Virus record (IMG/VR): IMGVR_UViG_3300039308_000034
Span: 1-64,000 of that record
DNA from: a virus
Length of the DNA stretch: 64,000 bases
Strand: one strand, 5' to 3'
This document shows, piece after piece, positions 34,604-42,751 of this stretch. Each line of letters starts with the position of its first letter. The first letter of the stretch is position 1. The notes under the pieces were generated by a model, which had not been told where the DNA came from, made no database searches, and saw only the letters and a program-made list of their open reading frames with translations. Position numbers and translations under genes: made by a program.

Positions 34604-36232
34604 GTGATAACCAATCTCAATCAAAATCAACCACTTGCCCCAGTATCTCAACCCCAATCAAGCAGTCCACAGAACCAGAGTTTACAAGGGGGAACCAATT
34701 CAGCGTCAACTAAACCGCAATCGGAAACTGGAAAAGGGCGCACGAAGGCTTATTTGCGGATCAAACTTGGGCAACTAGAATTCAGCAGTCTCAATGGCGA
34801 TATCTTAGGAAACCCTTGTATTCGCCTTAGCAGCTATCAATTCAGCTCTGCCAAAATTATTCTGAATGATCCAGACGACAAGATTCGACCAACCTTGGAA
34901 AAGCAACAAGATGTTGAGATTGAGATTGGGTTCGCTGACGCCGAAAAGCAAAATGTTTTAGTCGGCAAACTCTTTGCGATCGGACGCATTCCCCCAGACG
35001 GAACTGAGATCGAGATTATTGATCCATCAGCAGCCATGCAAAACACAGGGTCTTCTGTGCAGTTTGCCAACGAAAAGCCTGTTGCCGTTGCTACCACAAC
35101 CGCTCAAGATATCCTAACCGCCGATACTGCAATTCAGCAGGCACTCATTAACGCCGGACAGACCGCTGAGTCTGAGCAGGTTAATGATCTCGATCGCCTT
35201 ACCCATCAAGTTCCTGAACAGGAGCAAAACAATCCGTTTCTCTCTGCCGACGCTGCTTCTTTTACTTTTGGAGCAGGTGAATTCAACGCGATCGAGGCTA
35301 CAGCCAACCCTCAATCAACTGTTGACACAGTTGACACGCAGACTAGCCAGCAGCAACAAACTCAAACTGACTTAGCTCAATCTGCCACTCAGTCTGCCAC
35401 TCAAAATCAATCAACCAATTCACCAACAGCCCAATTCGTTGCTGGACATCCAGGCTTGCAATATGCCAATAGCAGCACCAGTGGCACAGGTAACGCAGGT
35501 TCAGTTCGAGTTTCTCAGAGCGAAATGCGATCGGCACAGAACCAAGCAACCCTGACCGGAGATGTGGTGGTAACCCGCGGGAATACAGTACGTCAGGTTA
35601 GTCCGGGACAAGCTGACAAAACTGGGGTAGTGCTGGACTATAAAGGCAATCCTTCTGCCTTTATCGGTCGTCCAATCATCACGAAAAAAACAGGACTTCA
35701 GCTTCAGTCTGGATACGGCGCATTAACCGTAACTGGCTGGAGCCCCAATGATAAGCGCACTGTTGGCGCAACCGTCGTGACACCTGGTGGTGCGAGAGCT
35801 TATAGCCCAGATGAAACAATCAATGCACCCGAGTGGGGTCAGGTGAAGCTGGGTGATCCAGTCGTGGCAGGCAATATGTTTACTTGGGCAGACGTAACCC
35901 GCAATGGCGAACGCATTCCAGAGACGAAGAGTGTAATGGAGGCGGCAATTCGCATCGCCAAAATCCTCGACCAAGTTATGCGGGACATGAACGGTGGCAA
36001 GAAGCCAGAGATTACCAGCTGGTATCGTCCGCTTTGGTACAACCGTCAGATTGGTAGTTCTGACAATTCACGGCACGTTCATGGTGATGCAATTGACTGG
36101 TTTCTACCGAATATGATGAGTATTCACGATGCGATCGAGCCAAGCTATTCAGGCGGACTCGCCATCAAGAGCGGAGCATTTATCCACATTGATGCCTGTA
36201 CAGATCCAGCTAAACGGCGCTGGACTTATTAA
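34604..36232 (+). CDS. Tail hub-like protein with M15 peptidase domain
   Basis: A 542-residue protein starting at GTG 34604. After a Gln/Ser-rich linker, residues about 45-150 form a beta-rich domain like phage tail hub proteins (SSYQFSSAKIILNDPDDK; VEIEIGFADA). The last 100 residues are a VanY/D-Ala-D-Ala carboxypeptidase-like M15A domain: ITSWYRP, SRHVHGDAID and FIHID, with zinc ligands H491, D498 and H528. This is a tail-borne peptidoglycan peptidase, which would open the wall at infection. It abuts the next lysin gene (2 bp). Confidence 0.7.
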   Translation: MITNLNQNQPLAPVSQPQSSSPQNQSLQGGTNSASTKPQSETGKGRTKAYLRIKLGQLEFSSLNGDILGNPCIRLSSYQFSSAKIILNDPDDKIRPTLEKQQDVEIEIGFADAEKQNVLVGKLFAIGRIPPDGTEIEIIDPSAAMQNTGSSVQFANEKPVAVATTTAQDILTADTAIQQALINAGQTAESEQVNDLDRLTHQVPEQEQNNPFLSADAASFTFGAGEFNAIEATANPQSTVDTVDTQTSQQQQTQTDLAQSATQSATQNQSTNSPTAQFVAGHPGLQYANSSTSGTGNAGSVRVSQSEMRSAQNQATLTGDVVVTRGNTVRQVSPGQADKTGVVLDYKGNPSAFIGRPIITKKTGLQLQSGYGALTVTGWSPNDKRTVGATVVTPGGARAYSPDETINAPEWGQVKLGDPVVAGNMFTWADVTRNGERIPETKSVMEAAIRIAKILDQVMRDMNGGKKPEITSWYRPLWYNRQIGSSDNSRHVHGDAIDWFLPNMMSIHDAIEPSYSGGLAIKSGAFIHIDACTDPAKRRWTY

Positions 36233-36234
36233 CA

Positions 36235-37830
36235 ATGGCTGACACTCAATCACTTACCCCAATTCAACCGATCAACCAACCAGGAACCGCAGATCCGGCT
36301 TCAGCGGTTTCTGTTGCGGCTACACCTGCTCAGCCCAAAGTAGATCCCTATCCGACTGCGAGCGAGATTATGCAGGTCTGTGTGGACAGCAACTCGTCAA
36401 ACGTTAAAAAGTATGCGCCTTTTGTTTTGAAGGCAATGTGTAGTGCGGGCTTAACTAGCCGCAATCAGTTAATTGCGATCATCTGCACGATTTACACCGA
36501 AACGACCCCCTTTGCTCCGATCCCAGAAGATGGGCGGGGTGCAGGCAGCGACTACGGAACCACCTATTACGGACGTGGATTTATTCAACTGACCTGGGAG
36601 GACAACTACATTGCTGCCGAAAAGGAGCTTGGTTTAACCGGGCTTCACGCTAACCCAGATCTGGCACTAGAGCCGGAAAATGCGGCAAAGATATTAACCT
36701 GGTTTTGGAAGCGGAATGGAGTTGCTGCTTATGCTGAGAAAGGCGATTGGCAGAACGTTCGCTCAATGGTCAATGCCGGACACGCAGGCTCTTACAGCTA
36801 TTGTTGGGGACGGGAAACTTATGAGCCTGCATTGGAACGTGCTCAAAAAGTTTTCACAAAGGATCTAAACCCTGCTGAAATTGGCGCGATGCCTGTAGAC
36901 GGCAGTTACGGACTCGGCTGCATCGATCCTGGTTCAGGTTTAACCCGGACGATCGCCGGAGTGCAAAACCCAACGACTCAGGAGGATGCGCTTAGCTATG
37001 CCCTGGGGCTACACTTCCTCGATCGCCAGAAATCCCATGAATGTGTGCTCAACACCAACGTCTCCAGTGAGCCAGAGATTCTGAAGTTAGATGCTCAAAA
37101 GACTTTTGAACTCAAAGGAATTAGCACTGATTTAGACGGCGAGTACACAATTGATGAGATCTTCTTCTACCCGTTAGCGCCTGGCGGAATCCAGGCAAAG
37201 ATCTATGGCTATAAGCCAGACCCTAACGCACCTGCTCCACAGGTTTTCCTGCACGACACCACTCAGGCTAATGCACCTGCCACAGCAGCCACACCGCAAT
37301 CTTCACCGAGTGGTAGTACAGTTTTGCCAGTCCCCTGTTGGTTGCAGACCGACAATGCTGTGCAGCCCGACCGAACTTGTAACACCAGCTCAAATGCAAT
37401 GGCAGCTAAGTTCTTGGGCGCTACCATCCAGAGTGATGACCAGTACTTCCAAATCGTGAGCAAGTACGGTGACAGTACCAGCATGGAGGCACAGACTGCC
37501 GCTCTTTCAGAGATTGGCATCAAGTCTCAGCAAAAAACAAACCTTGATTTCGCCGATCTCGATCGGCAGCTTGCCAATGGGAAACCCATCACCATCTCGA
37601 TCGCCCATCGTGGTTCAGAGAGCAGCCCTAACTTAAACAAGTGGCATGTCATCTGCGTCATTGGCAAAACGCCGAATGGGGACTATATCGTTAATGATCC
37701 CTATGGCAGTGTCAACGATGCCTATACAAGTGACCCACACAACGGATGTGGTGCAATCTATACTCGACAAACCTTGACCCGCCGTTGGCTCGCAAGCGGT
37801 TCTGGAACTGGATGGGGGAGGCTCTTCTAA
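36235..37830 (+). CDS. Dual lysin: GH19 glycosidase plus C39-like peptidase
   Basis: A 531-residue protein. Residues about 45-210 are a GH19 chitinase/lysozyme domain: YTETTPFAP with E89, then E98, and YYGRGFIQLTW. After a linker, residues about 365-520 form a papain-fold C39-like peptidase, with candidate catalytic residues C382 (TCNTSS), H471 (KWHVICVIG) and D488 (VNDPYG). The protein would cut both glycan and peptide parts of peptidoglycan. No signal peptide, so it is a tail-associated lysin or a holin-dependent endolysin. Confidence 0.75.
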   Translation: MADTQSLTPIQPINQPGTADPASAVSVAATPAQPKVDPYPTASEIMQVCVDSNSSNVKKYAPFVLKAMCSAGLTSRNQLIAIICTIYTETTPFAPIPEDGRGAGSDYGTTYYGRGFIQLTWEDNYIAAEKELGLTGLHANPDLALEPENAAKILTWFWKRNGVAAYAEKGDWQNVRSMVNAGHAGSYSYCWGRETYEPALERAQKVFTKDLNPAEIGAMPVDGSYGLGCIDPGSGLTRTIAGVQNPTTQEDALSYALGLHFLDRQKSHECVLNTNVSSEPEILKLDAQKTFELKGISTDLDGEYTIDEIFFYPLAPGGIQAKIYGYKPDPNAPAPQVFLHDTTQANAPATAATPQSSPSGSTVLPVPCWLQTDNAVQPDRTCNTSSNAMAAKFLGATIQSDDQYFQIVSKYGDSTSMEAQTAALSEIGIKSQQKTNLDFADLDRQLANGKPITISIAHRGSESSPNLNKWHVICVIGKTPNGDYIVNDPYGSVNDAYTSDPHNGCGAIYTRQTLTRRWLASGSGTGWGRLF

Positions 37831-38199
37831 ATGCTCAATCCTCGCTTTTTCGCCATCCCTTCTGATATCAAGCTTGAGCCATGGCAGAAGTTTCGTGTCA
37901 TGGGATATGCTCAGACTGGAGATTGGGTATTGGTCAAGTGGCAGATTACGATCGGCAGCAGAGAAGCCTACCGTTGGCAGAGTGGCGAAACCCTGTACCA
38001 CGGTGAAACCGCAATCGAGGGGGGGAGGTTGGAGGGCAGCTTTAACCTTTACCAGACACCTGCTATTGAGCAAACCGGCACCCCACTCAACCAATCTGTT
38101 TGGGATCGGATCGATCGGCGCATTGGGCAGCACGGCATTCCCCCAGCGATCGCGGCTGGCTTGAGAAATCCCAGAAATTATCGCTGTTTTCAGGTTTAA
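37831..38199 (+). CDS. Hypothetical protein
   Basis: A 122-residue beta-rich protein starting at the ATG directly after the lysin stop (TAAATG). Segments such as FRVMGYAQTGDWVLVKWQIT suggest an SH3-like fold. Probably belongs to the lysin unit. Its stop overlaps parB by four bases on the opposite strand. Confidence 0.5.
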   Translation: MLNPRFFAIPSDIKLEPWQKFRVMGYAQTGDWVLVKWQITIGSREAYRWQSGETLYHGETAIEGGRLEGSFNLYQTPAIEQTGTPLNQSVWDRIDRRIGQHGIPPAIAAGLRNPRNYRCFQV

Positions 38200-39230
38200 T
38201 CTTTCTCTATTTTCTCAATTTCCTTTCGCTTCTGACGCAGCAGCTTCTCTAAGCTATCGATCTCCTGCTTCAACTGTCCCCTTTCCTCGTCAGATAGTTT
38301 TCGTACTGACTTCTCGCTAATCCCCTCAATTTGGGAGCGAACCTTACCAATTCGACCTAGTACCGATCGAGGTACAGTGCTGCCAGCGGGTTTAATCAGA
38401 GACTTAATTTCAGAAACCGTTAATTCCTCCTCAATTGCTTTTTGGAGAATGGATTGCCTCAGCTCTAGATCGGCAATTCTCGATAGTTCGATCGCCTTTG
38501 TATAGGTCAAGCTGCCAGCGTTATAGGCTGCCAGGATCTCTTCTGGCAGGTTGAGGAGCCGGAGACGAGTCGTCACAAAGGAGAGAACAGTTAGCTCTGG
38601 GGCAGCTTCCTGGAAAAGTGCCTCAATTCGATCTCGCAGTGTTGGATCAATCGATGCTTTCTTCTCTGCTGCATTTTTCAGCTGATACAAAATTGAAATT
38701 GTCTCCTCTCGCGTCTTCTCCAAAGCCAGGGAGAGGAGATACAAGATCTCTTCTGTATCGTCTAATTCGTTTAAATCCTGACGACGCTTATTTTCAATCC
38801 GAGACAGTTTTACAGCTGTCAGATCATCAACCTCAATAATATCTACAGGAATCTCCGTCAGGTTTGCCACGATCGCCGCATCCAGTCGAGTTTCTCCTGC
38901 AATTAAGCGTAGCCTACCATCAGATAGGCGTTGAACCCAGATAGAGCCGCGAAACCCGTAGGTTTGAATGCTCTCTACTAATAGCTGAAACTTTTCTGAG
39001 TCACGTTCTCGCCGCGAGCGATAAGGACGACGCTCAATTTGGGAAATCGGCACAACGGCTTGAGCGATGCGATCGGATGGTACTTCTGACAACAGGTTTT
39101 GCCGCCTTGAGGCTAACTCCTGCTCTAATTCAACAATCCGGGCTTGAGCTGCATCGAGTTCCTCTTTTGCTTGAACCGATTTCGTATGGTTGGAGAAGAA
39201 GGAAGCGGGGTTCGGACGGGTCTTAGGCAT
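38196..39230 (-). CDS. parB: ParB-family partition protein
   Basis: A 344-residue ParB-like protein. Residues about 60-150 hold the CTP-binding N-terminal domain (IERRPYRSRRERD, LRLIAGETRLDAA, RIENKRRQDLNELD). An HTH region follows, and the C-terminus is a charged coiled coil (EEIDSLEKLLRQKRKEIEKIEK type) for dimerisation. ParB loads at centromere sites and works with ParA to segregate low-copy DNA. It starts eight bases inside parA. Presence indicates extrachromosomal maintenance. Confidence 0.85.
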   Translation of the reverse strand: MPKTRPNPASFFSNHTKSVQAKEELDAAQARIVELEQELASRRQNLLSEVPSDRIAQAVVPISQIERRPYRSRRERDSEKFQLLVESIQTYGFRGSIWVQRLSDGRLRLIAGETRLDAAIVANLTEIPVDIIEVDDLTAVKLSRIENKRRQDLNELDDTEEILYLLSLALEKTREETISILYQLKNAAEKKASIDPTLRDRIEALFQEAAPELTVLSFVTTRLRLLNLPEEILAAYNAGSLTYTKAIELSRIADLELRQSILQKAIEEELTVSEIKSLIKPAGSTVPRSVLGRIGKVRSQIEGISEKSVRKLSDEERGQLKQEIDSLEKLLRQKRKEIEKIEKD

Positions 39231-40053
39231 ACTGAACTTCCTGGGAAATTTCCTGAACTAACAGATCGGCGATCGGCTCAAAATCTTTGCAAGCTTCATG
39301 CCCTGGGCGATAGCAATAAAGCGGAGCCTGTCCTCGATTAGCAGCATTTTCAAACTCAGCGCTGTAACGAACGCCAGGGAAACAAGGAACGCCTTGACTC
39401 TCTAGTACCTCTGCGATTGATGCAGCAAAAGCTTTTTGATCTGCATTACTCGCAATCTTCATTGGCACACAGCCCAAAAGCTTTGGTACTGGCACAAGAT
39501 TCAGATCCTCCTCAACATTTCCAATCCACTGCAAGAGGGAATCAACTCCGGTCATTTTGACGCTCATTGGCAGTGGAATCAGGATATGTGTTGCGGTTGC
39601 CAAAGCCGTACAGCTCAACACATCTAGCGAAGCAGGTGAATCCAGGATGATCAGGTCATATTCTGGTGGATATTTCTTAAATGCCCTTTTCAAAACGGTT
39701 TCACGTCCTGTACGTGTTGGCAAATCCAGTGCGACTGAAACCATTACATCGCCACCTAAGCACACATTAAATTGTCCTTTCGGCGTTCCCCACTCTGGCG
39801 TTAAAGTGGGATACTTCCCATCAAAATCTCGATCGAACAGTGCAGCAGCCGTCTGACTCGGATCAATCTGAGGCTCTAGTCCACAGAACCGAGCTACAGA
39901 ACCGTTAGTATCTAAGTCGATAAACAGCACTCTCAACCCTAGCTGAGCGATGCGATAACCTAGATGCACTCCCAATGTTGTTTTTCCAACGCCGCCAGCA
40001 TTGGCAGTAATCCACAGAACTATCTGTTGTCGTGGCGTAATCAGCTTCTTCAT
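39223..40053 (-). CDS. parA: ParA-family partition ATPase
   Basis: A 276-residue ParA with a deviant Walker A motif (NAGGVGKTTLGVHLG) near residue 20, FIDLDTNGS, and a Walker B-like LIILDSPAS segment near residue 135. The short N-terminus without an HTH places it in the type Ib-like group, where ParB or another protein rather than ParA usually represses the operon. Transcription likely starts from the palindromic region at 40066-40123. Confidence 0.88.
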   Translation of the reverse strand: MKKLITPRQQIVLWITANAGGVGKTTLGVHLGYRIAQLGLRVLFIDLDTNGSVARFCGLEPQIDPSQTAAALFDRDFDGKYPTLTPEWGTPKGQFNVCLGGDVMVSVALDLPTRTGRETVLKRAFKKYPPEYDLIILDSPASLDVLSCTALATATHILIPLPMSVKMTGVDSLLQWIGNVEEDLNLVPVPKLLGCVPMKIASNADQKAFAASIAEVLESQGVPCFPGVRYSAEFENAANRGQAPLYCYRPGHEACKDFEPIADLLVQEISQEVQYA

Positions 40054-40065
40054 AACCCCTCCTAG

Positions 40066-40123
40066 TTTAGGAAAGTCGTTTTTCCTAAAATTCTATAAAA
40101 TTAGGAAAAACGATTTTCCTAAA
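40066..40123. promoter_or_regulatory. Twin palindromes upstream of parA (operator or centromere)
   Basis: Two copies of an inverted repeat, TTTAGGAAA to TTTCCTAAA, at 40066-40089 and 40101-40123, centres about 34 bp apart, between parA and the divergent gene at 40184. The arrangement fits a ParB/repressor operator or a plasmid-type centromere. Confidence 0.65.
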
Positions 40124-40183
40124 TGAGATATCGCTTAGAATAACGGCAAGATCGATCGCTTGCAACATTTTCTTCAAACTGAG

Positions 40184-41176
40184 ATGCTTCCAAGTTTTCA
40201 ATCCCATGTCGTTAGCAAAACAGAGGATTGCTTCAAATGCTCTGTCTGTAGTCGGTCGTGGAAAAGTCGCCCCAGAACTGCCAATTGTCCAGGAGTTACA
40301 GCTTATGACTGGATACCCAGGCACCTCAAGACGATCGATTGGTTTAAGTCTCAAAATTTGAAGCCTGCAACAGCCCCAGCTGGGTACTGGAACAAGCAAT
40401 ATTTGTATGAGATGGACAAGGTTGAAGTTGACGACCCTAACCTGCCACCGATCTACAAAGGCTACGATTTTGTTCGTGTAAAAGAAGGCTTAAAGACCGC
40501 AGGCGAATGGAAGAAAGATGATCGCTGTCCTCGGTCTGATGCGTCACCCAGGGCTGTTATATGGTGGTGCAATCGGTGGGAACCGTTATTCAAACAGGAA
40601 GACTGCGAATGGCATCCCCGCGATCGATTTATTTGCAGATCGACGTTGAAACGGAAACAGGGAGGTTTTTCACTGTCGAATGGATGGATCAGGCGACTCG
40701 AAGCCTGGATGAAGGAGCGAGGACATCATGTTTTGGAGGTAGAAAATCCTTACTCAAAACATGCACCAGATATGAAGCTATACAAGTCGTCTTGGGTGAA
40801 AATGTTCCTTGCGGAAAACGCTGAAGACTACTGCAAGTGGCTCGATCGCCAACAAACTTATATCGAACTGTTTGAGCGTAACCGGGAAGCGATCGCACAA
40901 GGGCGTATCCGGGCACGCCAACAGCAGCAGCAAAGACGCCAAGAGGCTGTACTTCAATTTGAGCAAGAAGCCAGAGAAAGAGAAAAAGCAGCTCAACAGC
41001 AAACCGTAGCGCAAAGCTTCTCACTTGACCTTTTACAAGACCAGATTCGAGAGCAAACGCTCCGATGTCTTCAGTGCGCGTCCAGCATCATGACTGAACA
41101 GGGGTTTCTTTGCGTGATTCACCAGTATGAGTTGCCCAGTATTCCCTGCCCTGATTGGAGCAGCCCAACCCCATAA
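40184..41176 (+). CDS. Hypothetical zinc-binding-like protein
   Basis: A 330-residue protein; ATG 40184 is preferred over a TTG at 40160. An N-terminal cluster (DCFKCSVCSRSW, then NCPG) and a C-terminal pair (RCLQCASS) may bind zinc. Residues about 235-290 are a Gln/Arg/Glu-rich coiled coil. The middle has KDDRCPRSD and HPRDRFICR. Not recognised; its position before an SF2 helicase suggests nucleic-acid work. Confidence 0.5.
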   Translation: MLPSFQSHVVSKTEDCFKCSVCSRSWKSRPRTANCPGVTAYDWIPRHLKTIDWFKSQNLKPATAPAGYWNKQYLYEMDKVEVDDPNLPPIYKGYDFVRVKEGLKTAGEWKKDDRCPRSDASPRAVIWWCNRWEPLFKQEDCEWHPRDRFICRSTLKRKQGGFSLSNGWIRRLEAWMKERGHHVLEVENPYSKHAPDMKLYKSSWVKMFLAENAEDYCKWLDRQQTYIELFERNREAIAQGRIRARQQQQQRRQEAVLQFEQEAREREKAAQQQTVAQSFSLDLLQDQIREQTLRCLQCASSIMTEQGFLCVIHQYELPSIPCPDWSSPTP

Positions 41177-41195
41177 GAGAAATCATCGGAAAATC

Positions 41196-42620
41196 ATGAC
41201 AGCTATTTCCAAGCTTCGCTTCTGGCAGGAACAAGCACTCAACCACTATCTCAGCCTCAATCCCAAAACCTATTTGGCTGAGGTTACCCCTGCAGGTGGG
41301 AAAACCCGCTTTGCGCTGGCGCTGGGGAAAACCCTACTCGATCGCCGCGAGATTCGTCAGATTGTGATTGTCGTCCATACTGATCATCTGCGGTATCAAT
41401 GGATTCAGGAATCCAGGAAACTGGGATGGAATCTTACAACTTATAGTGAGTATCTGAAGAAGGTTGAACATCGTCGCAGTAGTTTTACACTGCCTATTGG
41501 AGAACTGACCGGGTTCGTACTCACTTACCAGCAACTAGAATCTCTAGCGGGATCTCACCAATTCCAGGCAATCGTTGGAGGGAAAAACTGGTGGATGTGT
41601 ATCTTGGATGAAATTCACCACGCCAGCGAACATAAATCCTGGGGGACCTCCTTGCGATCGGCATTTTTGAATGTGCATCGGCGACTCTTGCTATCTGGCA
41701 CACCGTTCCGGCATGACGATGGCAAGATTCCATTCGTCAAATACAAACATAAGGTTGGGCAACCCGATTTTTATTATGGTTATGACGAAGCCTTAAAAGA
41801 CGGTATCGTTGCACCCATCTTCTTCCCAACCTTTGGCGGCTCAGCGCATTGGAAGTTTGGGGATAATGAATTTAAAACTGATTTTGGCAGTCAGTTGAGC
41901 CAGATCAACGCAGCTCGCCAACTGAATACAGCACTCAACAGTCGCGATTGGGTTAAATCAATTCTCGCGGCTGCTCACGATCGCCTCAGTGAGATTCGCC
42001 AATACCAGCCGAATGCAGGGGGTCTGATCGTCACCCGTGATCAAGCTCACGCTCGATTTGTCGCCCGGATTTTGAGTCAGATTACTGGGGAAAAGCCAAT
42101 TACTGTCATGTCTGACATTGACGAATCGCAGGAGCTAATCAGTCAGTTCCAATCGAGCAATGCTCCTTGGCTGGTGTCGGTCAAGATGGTTAGCGAAGGA
42201 GTTGATATTCCCCGGCTACGGGTCGGCGTTTATGCCACCAATACACGAACTGAGTTATTTTTTCGTCAGGTTGTCGGCCGCTTGATTCGCTTGGCTGCGA
42301 ATGTTGAGGACCAGAGTGTTTATCTCTATCTGCCACGACATCCACAACTGGTGAAATACGCTCAAGAAATTGCAGAACAGCGACAACACACTCTACGAGT
42401 TGTTGAACAGCGCAAGCCTGTGCAAAGTGCAGACGATCACCAATTTCTTCTTCCTGTTTCAGCTTTAGCTGCGATCGAGTCTACTTTGATGCCGGGAGGA
42501 GAATTCACTTCAGAAGAGCTGGCAAATGCTCAACGAGTCAGAGAAGCATCTGGAATGTGGGGAATTGCAATCGAAGCCGTTGCCAAAATTCTGAGAGCAC
42601 AAGCCTCACTTGTGGTTTAA
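41196..42620 (+). CDS. SF2 (DEAD/DEAH-like) helicase
   Basis: A 474-residue helicase; the start is set at ATG 41196. Motif I is TPAGGKTRFALA, motif II is LDEIHH, motif III is LLSGTPFR, and the second RecA domain has KMVSEGVDIPRLRVG (motif V) and FFRQVVGRLIR (motif VI). The pattern fits UvsW/XPB-type phage helicases used in recombination or fork processing. It lies alone between the zinc-binding-like gene and the tape measure gene, with a terminator behind it. Confidence 0.85.
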   Translation: MTAISKLRFWQEQALNHYLSLNPKTYLAEVTPAGGKTRFALALGKTLLDRREIRQIVIVVHTDHLRYQWIQESRKLGWNLTTYSEYLKKVEHRRSSFTLPIGELTGFVLTYQQLESLAGSHQFQAIVGGKNWWMCILDEIHHASEHKSWGTSLRSAFLNVHRRLLLSGTPFRHDDGKIPFVKYKHKVGQPDFYYGYDEALKDGIVAPIFFPTFGGSAHWKFGDNEFKTDFGSQLSQINAARQLNTALNSRDWVKSILAAAHDRLSEIRQYQPNAGGLIVTRDQAHARFVARILSQITGEKPITVMSDIDESQELISQFQSSNAPWLVSVKMVSEGVDIPRLRVGVYATNTRTELFFRQVVGRLIRLAANVEDQSVYLYLPRHPQLVKYAQEIAEQRQHTLRVVEQRKPVQSADDHQFLLPVSALAAIESTLMPGGEFTSEELANAQRVREASGMWGIAIEAVAKILRAQASLVV

Positions 42621-42707
42621 GAGTAAATTACTCAAAATCCCTCTTTCCCAGCCTTTCAGCCGATCGCCGCCGACAATAGAGAAAGCTGAAAATAACCTGG
42701 ATACCGC

Positions 42708-42746
42708 CAACGCACCTCTCGAACTTCGGGGGGTGCGTTGCTTTTT
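42708..42746 (+). terminator. Rho-independent terminator ahead of the tape measure gene
   Basis: CAACGCACC and GGTGCGTTG form a perfect 9-bp stem around 15 bases, followed by CTTTTT. It ends six bases before the tape measure ATG, so it ends the helicase transcript and also occupies the tape measure leader. No clear ribosome-binding site lies between it and the ATG. Confidence 0.75.
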
Positions 42747-42751
42747 GAGCC

